From the IMG/VR virus record IMGVR_UViG_3300036770_000446, positions 1-26,330 of that record: a DNA stretch of 26,330 bases. One strand, given 5' to 3'. The notes under the pieces were generated by a model that saw nothing but the letters and a program-made list of their open reading frames with translations, made no database searches and had not been told where the DNA came from. This DNA is from a virus. Positions 6,033-13,231 of this stretch are shown here, in pieces (within the stretch, counting starts at the first letter, position 1; each line of letters starts with the position of its first letter). The position numbers were made by a program, and so were the translations under genes.

Positions 6033-7871
6033 ATGTCAGGGATCATGCAAATCCTGTTGGGGGCGGTGCTGCAAGGGCCGCTTGTGCGTGGGTTGTTCGT
6101 TGGTGGATTTAACCAAACAACTCTTTCTGAAACCAACATTATTAGTTACGTCAACATTGCCACCTTGGGCGATGCAACTGATTTTGGTGATTTAACAGTT
6201 GCTCGGTCGCAGTTAGGCGCTTGTGCTTCTACTACACGCGGTGTTTTTGGCGGCGGTAGTGGAAATACCAACGTAATTGATTACGTCACTATTGCGACAG
6301 CAGGCAACGCAACTGATTTCGGCGATTTGCTTACTGGCGGCGCTCAACGAGTTTCGGCTTGTTCATCTGATACGCGCGGAATTTGGGCTGGTGGCGAAGC
6401 CACGGGGGGCGTTGTTCAAAATGTTATTCAATATATTACGATTGCTTCTGTCGGAAACGCTACTGACTTTGGTGATTTAACTGTTGCAAGACAACAGCTT
6501 GGTGCTTGCTCATCGCCAACGCGTGGTGTGTGGGCTGGCGGTAGAGATTCAGGATCAACGATTGTTAATGTTGTTGATTTCGTTTTAATTGCTTCTACTG
6601 GCAACGCCGTAGATTTCGGTGACTTAACATCTGCAAGAGCATGGTTAGCGGGGTGTTCAAGCAACACTCGCGGTGTTTTTGGCGGCGGAACAACCGGAAC
6701 AGCAACAAACGTCATTGATTATATTACTCTTGCAACAACCGGTAACGCTACCGATTTTGGCGATTTGCTGCTTGCTAATCAACAGTTAAGCGCGTGTGCG
6801 TCAACAACTCGCGGGTTGTTCGGTGGTGGAGAAACTCCATCGCGTACAAACGTCATTCAATACATTACGATTGCATCTACTGGCGATGCCGCAGACTTTG
6901 GCGACCTTACTATTTCTGTTGGCTTGCTCGCCGCCTGCTCTAACGCCAGCGGTGGCGTGACGCCGATCCCGGCTCCGTCGTCAAGTCAGATCGGTGTGTT
7001 TGCGGGTGGCAGTTCACAATCACTGCTGCAATACATTGATATTGCAACCACGGGAAATTCGTCAGATTTCGGCGATTTGTTAATTGTGACAAGGGATTTT
7101 GCTGGGTGCGGCTCGTCAACTAGAGGCGTATTTAGCGGCGGTTATGCAAGCGCGGCGCTAACGGTAACAAATGTTATTCAATACATTACGTTTGCCACGA
7201 CAGGATCAGCACAAGATTTTGGCGATTTGTTAGCGGCAAATGTTGGGCCAACTTCTTGTTCGTCAGACACTAGGGGTTTAATTGCTGGCGGCAACGTTGG
7301 TGGCGCTGTCTACGCTGCTACCAATGTTATTCAATACGTCACTATTTCCTCTACGGGAAACGCCATAGACTTTGGCGATTTAATAGCAGCGCGCGGAGAA
7401 CTTCCGGCGGCGCTTTCGTCTACAACAATAGGTGTTTTTGGCGGCGGGTTTACAACCGCAAGAGTAAACATTATTGATTACGTCACTATTGCCTCTGCTG
7501 GCAACGCCACGGATTTTGGTGATTTATTGGGCGTAAATACTTTCCTTGCAGGGTTTTCTTCTTCAACAAGAGGCGTTTTTGCAGGCGGTAATATTTCAGC
7601 AGGAACTAGAACAAACGTTATTCAATACATCACAATTGCATCTGCGGGAAACGCAACTGACTTTGGAGATTTAATTGCAGCAACACAAAACCCGGCTGGT
7701 TTTTCATCGCCAACTCGCGGCATTATTGGCGGTGGAAACATTGCGGCTGGCAACACAAATGTCATTCAATACGTCACAATTGCCAGCACAGGCGATGCTG
7801 TTGATTTCGGCGATTTGATGATTGCAAATACATATATGGCAGGCGCTTCTAACTGCCACGGAGGTATCTAA
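6033..7871 (+). CDS. Kelch-like 12-repeat virion protein, likely double beta-propeller
   Basis: This 612-residue protein is built of twelve units of about 45-50 residues: TNVI-YITIA-TGNA-DFGDL----------CSS-TRGVFGGG. This is a known phage/cyanophage-type repeat that resembles kelch beta-propeller blades. Units 1-6 end at SNASGGV (about residue 309), a Pro-rich linker TPIPAPSSSQ follows, and units 7-12 end at SNCHGGI. Each half therefore ends with the same SN--GG signature, which suggests two six-bladed propellers in one chain. The Gly-rich tips are plausible ligand-binding loops for cell-surface recognition. The gene is visibly richer in A/T than its neighbours. The GGAGGT coding the final Gly-Gly is a perfect ribosome binding site for the next gene. 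Confidence 0.75.
   Translation: MSGIMQILLGAVLQGPLVRGLFVGGFNQTTLSETNIISYVNIATLGDATDFGDLTVARSQLGACASTTRGVFGGGSGNTNVIDYVTIATAGNATDFGDLLTGGAQRVSACSSDTRGIWAGGEATGGVVQNVIQYITIASVGNATDFGDLTVARQQLGACSSPTRGVWAGGRDSGSTIVNVVDFVLIASTGNAVDFGDLTSARAWLAGCSSNTRGVFGGGTTGTATNVIDYITLATTGNATDFGDLLLANQQLSACASTTRGLFGGGETPSRTNVIQYITIASTGDAADFGDLTISVGLLAACSNASGGVTPIPAPSSSQIGVFAGGSSQSLLQYIDIATTGNSSDFGDLLIVTRDFAGCGSSTRGVFSGGYASAALTVTNVIQYITFATTGSAQDFGDLLAANVGPTSCSSDTRGLIAGGNVGGAVYAATNVIQYVTISSTGNAIDFGDLIAARGELPAALSSTTIGVFGGGFTTARVNIIDYVTIASAGNATDFGDLLGVNTFLAGFSSSTRGVFAGGNISAGTRTNVIQYITIASAGNATDFGDLIAATQNPAGFSSPTRGIIGGGNIAAGNTNVIQYVTIASTGDAVDFGDLMIANTYMAGASNCHGGI
6120..7868 (+). repeat. Twelve tandem kelch-like repeats in two sets of six
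   Basis: Diverged in-frame repeats, each about 135-165 bases, encode the TNVI-YITIA-TGNA-DFGDL blade. The array is interrupted once, near 6937-6990, by a GC-richer stretch encoding ASGGVTPIPAPSSSQ. It continues with blade 7 (SLLQYIDIATTG), which has lost the usual TNVI start. Nucleotide copies are diverged, so slippage is unlikely to be active. Confidence 0.8.
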
Positions 7872-8704
7872 TGGATTTGGTTGCTCACACCCCTTACACG
7901 AACTTGCCGGTTGCTAAGCCGGAATACAACTTGATGTTGAAGAACATCGAGTCACGGATGCCAGCAGTCGTGAAGGACTCTAGCAACTTCCACAAGTCGC
8001 ACTCGCAGTTTATGCAGGTGACGTTGGACGTAACGGCCATCACGCCGATCCGCTCCATTAAGCACACGTTGGCCGAGATTGAGCGCACCAAGATGGCGCT
8101 GCAAGAAGCGTACATTAACCTCCGCAAGAAGCAGGTAGAACTCAAGCGCAAGGAAGCGCAGTTGCTCAATGTCAACGACGAGTTTGACCGTGAGTTGCTT
8201 GAGATCGAGATCATGGAGATCAACACGCACACGGACAATGCCCAGAACGCCGTTCACGGTGCCGTGCGTAAGATGAATTTCTTGGTCAACCAGCACAAAC
8301 AACTGCTGGAAAAGATCGGCAAGAACGAGATCACCGAGGAAGACTACGAGAGGGAAGAGGCCCGTTATCACATTATGACCTGCATGAAGCAGGCTCTGAA
8401 CGCGGCTCGTAGCCGTGGCGGTGCGATTGACGAAGGCAACCTGATCTATCTCTTTGACCTTGGTATCAACGCGGCGCAAGCGCAGGCCGAAGTCATTGCG
8501 TACCTGAGAGTGGAAGCTGAACTCATTGAGCAGGGCAAGGCTCCGACGCATGAGATGACGCTGCGCTGGCTCGAAGCCTGTGCCGACAAGTGGCAGGAAG
8601 ACCCGGCTAAGTTTGCTGCTCGTCGCGGGTTCTCGGTGTTTGACCGGGCATCGCTCACGAACTTGCCGCCAGCCGAGCCAGTACCGGAGCCGGAGGCAGC
8701 GTAA
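7871..8704 (+). CDS. Coiled-coil hypothetical protein
   Basis: This 277-residue protein is mostly helical and charged. Residues about 60-160 form a long heptad-rich coiled coil (HTLAEIERTKMALQEAYINL, KKQVELKRKEAQLL, ELLEIEIMEIN). A Cys-containing helical block follows (HIMTCMKQALNAARSRGG), with an Ala/Pro/Glu tail PAEPVPEPEAA. The ATG overlaps the previous stop and is preceded by a perfect GGAGGT. There is no signal peptide or membrane segment. I recognise the general type from uncultured phage genomes but not a function. A chaperone or assembly factor for the preceding fibre proteins is one possibility, and this is inference only. Confidence 0.6.
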   Translation: MDLVAHTPYTNLPVAKPEYNLMLKNIESRMPAVVKDSSNFHKSHSQFMQVTLDVTAITPIRSIKHTLAEIERTKMALQEAYINLRKKQVELKRKEAQLLNVNDEFDRELLEIEIMEINTHTDNAQNAVHGAVRKMNFLVNQHKQLLEKIGKNEITEEDYEREEARYHIMTCMKQALNAARSRGGAIDEGNLIYLFDLGINAAQAQAEVIAYLRVEAELIEQGKAPTHEMTLRWLEACADKWQEDPAKFAARRGFSVFDRASLTNLPPAEPVPEPEAA

Positions 8705-9420
8705 TGCACCTCGTCGTCGGGACACCGTGCTATGGCGGAATGATGTGTACCGAGTACACAGAGTCCCTGCTGGGCTTGAAGGAAGCCTGCCTTCAGTACG
8801 GCATTAAACTGACGACGATCTTCCTTGGCAACGAGTCGCTGATCCAGCGCGGTCGCAACACCATCGCGCATTTGTTTTTGGAAACAGACGGCGACTATTT
8901 GATGTTCATCGACGCAGACCAGAAGTTTGTGCCGAATGACATTGCCAAGATGATCAAGGCCGACAAGGGCATCATTGGCGGTGCGGTGCCGATGAAGGGC
9001 ATCAATTGGGAACGGGTACGAGAAGGTGCGCGGCACGGCCATCCGAGACTGGATCTGCTGACCGGTATCTTTAACGTCAACTCGCTGCCCGGACACGAGA
9101 TGGTGAGTCCCAACTTGCCGTTTCAGGTCAAGCATGTCGGCACCGGTTTTATGTTAATTGCGCGTCATGTGTTTGACCGGCTGAAGCCCCATGTCGGCTG
9201 GTATACCAAGGACGGCGAGAAGCATTACGACTTCTTCAAGGTGCAGAACGTCAACCACGAACTGCTCTCTGAGGACTACAACTTTTGTCACATGTACCGT
9301 GAGCAAGGCGGTACCGTTTGGGTTGCTCCGTGGTGCCAGCTTGGGCATTTTGGAGCGCATTGCTTTAATGGACAGTATGCGGAGATGAACCATGCACGAG
9401 TGCATAAAATATCGGCTTAA
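8704..9420 (+). CDS. GT-A type glycosyltransferase (GT2-like)
   Basis: This 238-residue protein has the Rossmann-like N terminus of a GT-A enzyme: VVGTPCYGGMMC at 4-15, then strand and helix to GDYLMFIDADQKF at 63-75. The D70-x-D72 in IDAD is the metal/nucleotide-sugar DxD motif. GTGFMLIARHVFDRL (about 146-160) and LLSEDYNFCHMYREQGG (about 190-206) match the acceptor loop and the catalytic ED-x-x-F/L region. It should transfer a sugar from a nucleotide sugar to a protein, glycan or DNA base. Its place after fibre genes suggests virion glycosylation or modification of host surface sugars. GGAGG lies 7 bases before the start. No membrane segment is seen. Confidence 0.85.
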   Translation: MHLVVGTPCYGGMMCTEYTESLLGLKEACLQYGIKLTTIFLGNESLIQRGRNTIAHLFLETDGDYLMFIDADQKFVPNDIAKMIKADKGIIGGAVPMKGINWERVREGARHGHPRLDLLTGIFNVNSLPGHEMVSPNLPFQVKHVGTGFMLIARHVFDRLKPHVGWYTKDGEKHYDFFKVQNVNHELLSEDYNFCHMYREQGGTVWVAPWCQLGHFGAHCFNGQYAEMNHARVHKISA

Positions 9421-9736
9421 CCCCAACGGCACCGTCCCGTCGTTTCTGTGTCTTCATCCCGAAGGCGTAGGCGGCGTGTTTGGCGTTGCTTCACCCGGTA
9501 CGACCCAGCACGATGACACGGTGTTTGTCGGCCTTGCCGATCCCGGCGCGACGGGCAACTTTGAGGTGGTGCCGACCCAGCAGGCATTGCAGGACTACCT
9601 CGCAGCGGTCGGTGCTGACTGGACTGAGCCGGTTGACCCGAATGACCCTACTGGCCCGACCAAGCCGTTTGATCCGGTAGCCGCTGCTCAGTGGGTGTGG
9701 GATCGCAAGACCGCTCTTGATGCTGCTGAGGGATGA
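9392..9736 (+). CDS. Small hypothetical phage protein
   Basis: This 114-residue protein overlaps the end of the glycosyltransferase gene by 29 bases, with GGAG about 7 bases before its ATG. The sequence HECIKYRLNPNGTVPSFLCL begins a compact N-terminal part. It is followed by an acidic, Pro-rich segment (DPNDPTGPTKPFDP) and a final helix (AAAQWVWDRKTALDAAEG). It contains no motif that I can assign. The deep overlap suggests co-translation with the enzyme upstream. The function is unknown. Confidence 0.6.
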   Translation: MHECIKYRLNPNGTVPSFLCLHPEGVGGVFGVASPGTTQHDDTVFVGLADPGATGNFEVVPTQQALQDYLAAVGADWTEPVDPNDPTGPTKPFDPVAAAQWVWDRKTALDAAEG

Positions 9737-9737
9737 C

Positions 9738-9959
9738 ATGGAAATGCAGGTTCTTTTCAACATCATCATTGGTGTGGCCGGTCTGTTTGGCGGTTGGATT
9801 TTGAATAACATCTCGCGCTCAATTGAGAGGCTGGATGATGATGTTCGCAAGATGCCGCTGACCTACGTGACTCAGGCTCACTACCAACGCGATATTGATG
9901 AGATCAAAGGCATGTTGGATAAGATCTTCAACAAGCTGGATGAGAAGGTAGACAAGTGA
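9738..9959 (+). CDS. Small membrane protein of lysis cassette (XhlA-like layout)
   Basis: This 73-residue protein starts at the ATG at 9738, chosen because GAGGG lies 5 bases upstream. An earlier in-frame ATG at 9717 would sit inside the previous gene without a good site. Residues 4-24 (QVLFNIIIGVAGLFGGWILN) form one membrane helix. Residues 25-73 are a charged amphipathic/coiled segment (RSIERLDDDVRKM, DIDEIKGMLDKIFNKLDEKV). This layout resembles phage lysis accessory proteins of the XhlA/haemolysin type, but with the membrane helix at the other end. It is adjacent to two further membrane proteins and the endolysin. It is a candidate holin regulator or antiholin. Confidence 0.6.
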   Translation: MEMQVLFNIIIGVAGLFGGWILNNISRSIERLDDDVRKMPLTYVTQAHYQRDIDEIKGMLDKIFNKLDEKVDK

Positions 9960-10363
9960 GCGAAGACATCGAACTCTTCAAGGCCAAGGTCCAAGCCGAG
10001 CTAAACAGGCTTGAAGCCAACTCGTCTGCCAAAGACGTAGCCGGTAAGGCGATTGGTAAAGACGGCTTGAAGTACATCACGGTAATCGTGGTGATCGGTG
10101 TCGCATCCAGTCTCGTTCTTGATTCAGAGAAGATTGCTGCCGTGATGGGACTTCTTGGCGCTTCGCTGACCGCTCTTATCTCTATGCTCAACGGCATTGC
10201 CGGGGCGTCGGAAAAGGAAGAAAAGCCGGAGTTTGCCGTCATCAAGGAGCTTATCGCCAAGCTTGATCGACTGGATCGCAAAGAGATGCCGATGCGAGTT
10301 GATGTCGAGGGCGACCATGTAACCGTAACCAAGGGCGACGATGTGGTGAGGGCCAAGAAATGA
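9956..10363 (+). CDS. Two-TM holin-like membrane protein
   Basis: This 135-residue protein starts at a GTG overlapping the previous TGA (GTGA). It has a charged N-terminal helix (1-35). Two hydrophobic segments follow: 38-55 (LKYITVIVVIGVASSLVL) and 59-83 (IAAVMGLLGASLTALISM and on), separated by a short DSEK turn. The C-terminal tail is charged (DRLDRKEMPMRVDVEGD). A pair of close membrane helices beside an endolysin is typical of class II holins. The next gene is the stronger holin candidate, so this protein may be a partner or antiholin. Confidence 0.6.
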   Translation: MSEDIELFKAKVQAELNRLEANSSAKDVAGKAIGKDGLKYITVIVVIGVASSLVLDSEKIAAVMGLLGASLTALISMLNGIAGASEKEEKPEFAVIKELIAKLDRLDRKEMPMRVDVEGDHVTVTKGDDVVRAKK

Positions 10364-10845
10364 TGACCATGATCAGTACTTTCCTCTCGTTCCTTGCGGG
10401 CGGACTTCCGAAGATCCTTCAGTTGTTTCAGGACCGTCAGGACAAGAAGCATGAACTGGCTGTGCTCGCCATGCAGAAGGAGCGGGAGTTAGAACTTGCC
10501 GCCCGTGGCTACGCTGCCCAAGCCCAGATCGAAGAGATCAAGACCGAGCAGATTCAGATTCAGGCCGCAGCCGAAGAGCGCGTAGCCCTGTACCAGCACG
10601 ACACGGAAATCGGGAAAGGTGCCAGCCAGTGGATGATTAACCTGCGGGCATCGGTGCGTCCGGTCGTGACCTACATCTTTGTGCTGGAGCTAGTCATCAT
10701 TAACGTGGCTGGCATCTGGTATGCGTGGAATCAGGGCGTGCCGTTTGCAATTGCGATGGAGAACGTCTTCTCTGAAGAAGAGATGCTGATCCTGTCGTCG
10801 ATCATTGCCTTCTGGTTTGGTACTCAGGCTTTCGGTAAGAAATGA
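10360..10845 (+). CDS. Holin, GTA_holin_3TM-like
   Basis: This 161-residue protein resembles the family 'Holin of 3TMs, for gene-transfer release' (PF11351, named from memory). It has an N-terminal hydrophobic/amphipathic helix (MISTFLSFLAGGLPKILQLF) and a long charged helical stretch (about 26-75, KKHELAVLAMQKERELELAA). The conserved LRASVRPVVTYIFVLELVII begins the second membrane helix (about 96-122), and MLILSSIIAFWFGTQAFGKK is the C-terminal helix. Holins of this type open the inner membrane so that the cytoplasmic endolysin can reach the wall. Its start overlaps the previous stop (ATGATG), and its TGA overlaps the endolysin ATG. Confidence 0.8.
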   Translation: MMTMISTFLSFLAGGLPKILQLFQDRQDKKHELAVLAMQKERELELAARGYAAQAQIEEIKTEQIQIQAAAEERVALYQHDTEIGKGASQWMINLRASVRPVVTYIFVLELVIINVAGIWYAWNQGVPFAIAMENVFSEEEMLILSSIIAFWFGTQAFGKK

Positions 10846-11321
10846 AGGTAAGTCCTGAGACAATCAGGATGATCAAGCACCATGAGGGCGTAAGGAGAAA
10901 ACCTTACCGGTGTCCGGCGCACCTCTGGACGGTGGGCGTAGGTCATGTACTGTACCCGGAGCAGGCAAAACTACCTGTAGCCGAGCGACTGGCTTTCCCC
11001 CTGAAGGTCGAGGATTTTCGGATATGGTCCGATGCTGAAGTGGACGATCTACTTGCTAAAGACCTTGCGCGGTTTGAGCGAGGCGTGGCCCGACTTTGCC
11101 CTAATTCTGTTGGTGCTCAAGGCCGGTTCGATGGCCTCGTTTCCTTCGCTTTCAACGTGGGTCTGGGGAATTTACAGCGGTCTAGTCTCCGGATGAAGAA
11201 CAACCGGGGCGACTTCGAAGGGGCTGCGGAAGAGTTTATGAAGTGGACCAAGGCTGCGGGTAAGGTGCTCCCCGGCCTCGTCAAGCGTCGTCTGGATGAA
11301 CAGAGACTATACTTGTCGTAA
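10842..11321 (+). CDS. Endolysin, T4-type lysozyme (GH24)
   Basis: This is a 159-residue GH24 muramidase that cuts the glycan backbone of peptidoglycan. The N terminus IKHHEGVRRKPYRCPAHLWT contains E15, C24 and T30. The spacing is identical to the T4 lysozyme triad E11, D20 and T26, so Cys replaces the usual Asp, as in many 'YRCPAG'-type phage lysozymes. VGVGH follows directly. The body (RFDGLVSFAFNVGLGN, then LVKRRLDEQRLYL) matches the helical domain of the family, and the length is normal. There is no signal or SAR segment, so it depends on a canonical holin. It starts in ATGA overlap with the holin gene. Confidence 0.92.
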   Translation: MKVSPETIRMIKHHEGVRRKPYRCPAHLWTVGVGHVLYPEQAKLPVAERLAFPLKVEDFRIWSDAEVDDLLAKDLARFERGVARLCPNSVGAQGRFDGLVSFAFNVGLGNLQRSSLRMKNNRGDFEGAAEEFMKWTKAAGKVLPGLVKRRLDEQRLYLS

Positions 11322-11327
11322 ATTAGG

Positions 11328-11366
11328 TATAATTGCGCCCAAATAGTCTTGCCCGACTGGTAAGAC
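11328..11366 (+). promoter_or_regulatory. Putative promoter (TATAAT) and leader hairpin before adaptor gene
   Basis: A perfect TATAAT (11328-11333) lies 6 bases after the endolysin stop. It is followed by exactly 10 bases and TAGTC (11344-11348), the same spacing as at 2091-2111. GTCTTGCC (11346-11353) pairs with GGTAAGAC (11359-11366) around the loop CGACT, with one G-T wobble in eight pairs. No T-run follows, so it reads better as a 5' leader hairpin than as a terminator. TAGGAGAGG then gives a strong ribosome binding site before ATG 11387. The -35 is weak. I infer an internal late promoter. Confidence 0.5.
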
Positions 11367-11386
11367 GCGGGACTTAGGAGAGGTTT

Positions 11387-12034
11387 ATGCCTGCGTCGAT
11401 GACATTTACCAGTTTGCAGTCGGACATCCGCAACTACCTCGAACGCGGTGGTGCGACCGACCCTATCGTTTACGAGCAGATTCCCCGGCTGATTACGCTG
11501 GCCGAGCGGAGGATCGCCCGTGAACTGAAGATCCAAGGCTTTCAGACAGTGGTCAATACCACCCTGCAATCTGGGGTAGCGGTTTACCCGAAGCCGGATC
11601 GCTGGCGCGACACCATCAGCATCAACTACGGCACCGGTACTGGAAACAATACCCACACCCCGGTCTTCGCCAGATCCTACGAGTACATCCGCTCTTACTG
11701 GCCGAACGAGACTCAGACGGGTGGCCCGCAGTTTTACGCGGACTACGACTATAAGCATTGGATCTTTGCGCCGACTCCGGATGCCGACTATCCGTTGGAG
11801 GTGCTGTATTACGAACTGCCGCCGTTGCTGGATGACACCAACCAGACGAACTGGCTGACCGAGTTTGCGCCGAACCTGTTGCTGTACGGGTCGCTGGTGG
11901 AAGCCACGCCGTTTGTGAAGGACGATCAGCGCGTTCAGTTGTGGCAGACCTACTACGACCGGTCGCTGGCTGCGCTCAATGGCGAAGACCTCCAGAAGAT
12001 TGTTGATCGGTCCACGAATCGCCGGGAGGCATAA
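11387..12034 (+). CDS. Head-tail adaptor protein, SU10-type
   Basis: This 215-residue protein matches the phage adaptor family (SU10 adaptor type, from memory). The N-terminal FTSLQSDIRNYLERGGATDP, then IVYEQIPRLITLAERRIARE (residues 5-50), is the family's helical signature. Residues 60-125 form the beta part (YPKPDRWRDTISINYGTG, YIRSYWPN), with DYDYKHWIFAPTPDADYPLE and VLYYELPPLL as the conserved second block. NWLTEFAPNLLLYGSLVEAT is the C-terminal helix. Such proteins form a ring under the portal that connects to the nozzle. It starts with AGGAGAGG upstream and is followed by fibre-like and nozzle-like genes, a coherent neck module. Confidence 0.82.
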   Translation: MPASMTFTSLQSDIRNYLERGGATDPIVYEQIPRLITLAERRIARELKIQGFQTVVNTTLQSGVAVYPKPDRWRDTISINYGTGTGNNTHTPVFARSYEYIRSYWPNETQTGGPQFYADYDYKHWIFAPTPDADYPLEVLYYELPPLLDDTNQTNWLTEFAPNLLLYGSLVEATPFVKDDQRVQLWQTYYDRSLAALNGEDLQKIVDRSTNRREA

Positions 12035-13231
12035 GTGACTACTTATACAAACACCTTCGGTGGAACGAACATCTACCCGAGCGATGTCTCGTACCGCTAT
12101 GTATCGCTGACGATTGATCAGGTTCTGGACTGGCCGCTTGAGGCTGCTCCGAGCACTAATGTCGTTGCGAAGATCATGGACGTTAACGCGACGGCCTCTA
12201 GCCTTGTCATCACGATGCCCGATGCAACTCAGGCTGGCACGGGTGAGACGGTTCTGTTTAATAACGTCGGCGCTAATACTTTCACGGTTAAGACTTCAAC
12301 CGGCACCGTCATCTGCGCTCCGCAGTCGGGCACGACGTTTCAGATTTACCTAACTGACAACAGTACGGTTTCGGGTACGTGGCGTTCGTTCCAGTACGGA
12401 GCTTCGGCTTCGTCTACCAACGCGGCTGCGCTCGCTGGATTGGGCATCAAAGCAATTGCGACGACGCTCAACCAGTCGATGCCCGTTAATACCTTTAGCA
12501 CCAACTACACCGCTGGAACGAGTGATCGTGCTAGTGCTTTGGTTTGGACTGGCGGTGCTGGCACGCTGTCATTTGATGGCGCTCCGAGCTTGGGTGATGA
12601 CTGGTTCGTCAATGTTCGCAACAGCGGTACTGGCGATCTAACGCTAAACCCCAACAGTTCTGAACTAATTAACGGTGTCAGCACGCTTGTACTATCGCCG
12701 GGTGATAGCGCGATTGTTGTTACTGACGGCCTTGAGTTCTGGACAATCGGCTTCGGACAATCTGCTGTCTACGCATTCAGTCTGCTTCAGATTGACATCT
12801 CTGGCAGCGGTAACTACACGCTGTCGGTTGCAGAGCTTAATAAGACGGCTTACGTTTTCACCGGAACTTTAACTGGTGATCGCGACATTATTGTTCCAAC
12901 CACGGTTCAGCAATACTGGGTTAGCAATCAAACCAGCGGCTCTTATCAACTTGGAGTTAGAACGTCAGGACAGGCTAGTCCCGGCGTTACTATTGCTCAA
13001 AACGCTAGGGGTATTTTCTACTGCGACGGGACTAACGTGGTAGATGCGGATACTTCCACCGTATCATTCCCAGTTCAAATTAGTCAGGGCGGAACTGGCG
13101 CAACAACCGCCAGCAGTGCGCGAACCAACTTGGGTGCAACGACGGTGGGTAATGCTGTGTTCACCGCAGCCAGTCAAGCCGCAGCTCAGATTGCTTTGGG
13201 GCTGGACCCCATTGAGGGCGGTACGTACTAA
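12035..13231 (+). CDS. Fibre/tail-associated beta protein ending in GGTY
   Basis: This is a 398-residue protein. The start is a GTG directly after the adaptor stop (TAAGTG), with GGGAGG 5 bases upstream. It is Thr/Ser/Gly-rich with repeated beta units: SSLVITMPDATQAGTGETVL, FNNVGANTFTVKTSTGTVI, VNVRNSGTGDLTLNPNSSEL and LTGDRDIIVPTTVQQYWVSN. The C terminus QISQGGTGATTASSARTNLG and DPIEGGTY is the typical end of phage fibre-anchor proteins and parallels the end of the long fibre at 5465. It probably links the neck or nozzle to fibres. TACTAATG overlaps the next gene. No enzyme motif is seen. Confidence 0.7.
   Translation: MTTYTNTFGGTNIYPSDVSYRYVSLTIDQVLDWPLEAAPSTNVVAKIMDVNATASSLVITMPDATQAGTGETVLFNNVGANTFTVKTSTGTVICAPQSGTTFQIYLTDNSTVSGTWRSFQYGASASSTNAAALAGLGIKAIATTLNQSMPVNTFSTNYTAGTSDRASALVWTGGAGTLSFDGAPSLGDDWFVNVRNSGTGDLTLNPNSSELINGVSTLVLSPGDSAIVVTDGLEFWTIGFGQSAVYAFSLLQIDISGSGNYTLSVAELNKTAYVFTGTLTGDRDIIVPTTVQQYWVSNQTSGSYQLGVRTSGQASPGVTIAQNARGIFYCDGTNVVDADTSTVSFPVQISQGGTGATTASSARTNLGATTVGNAVFTAASQAAAQIALGLDPIEGGTY

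Noticed and set aside
9717-9737. Earlier ATG for the 73-residue membrane protein
   Set aside because: It would overlap the previous gene by 20 bases without a good site, while GAGGG precedes the ATG at 9738.
11346-11366. Hairpin after the endolysin read as an intrinsic terminator
   Set aside because: No T-run follows it, it is preceded by TATAAT at promoter spacing, and it has a counterpart before the other adaptor-like gene. A leader hairpin fits better.
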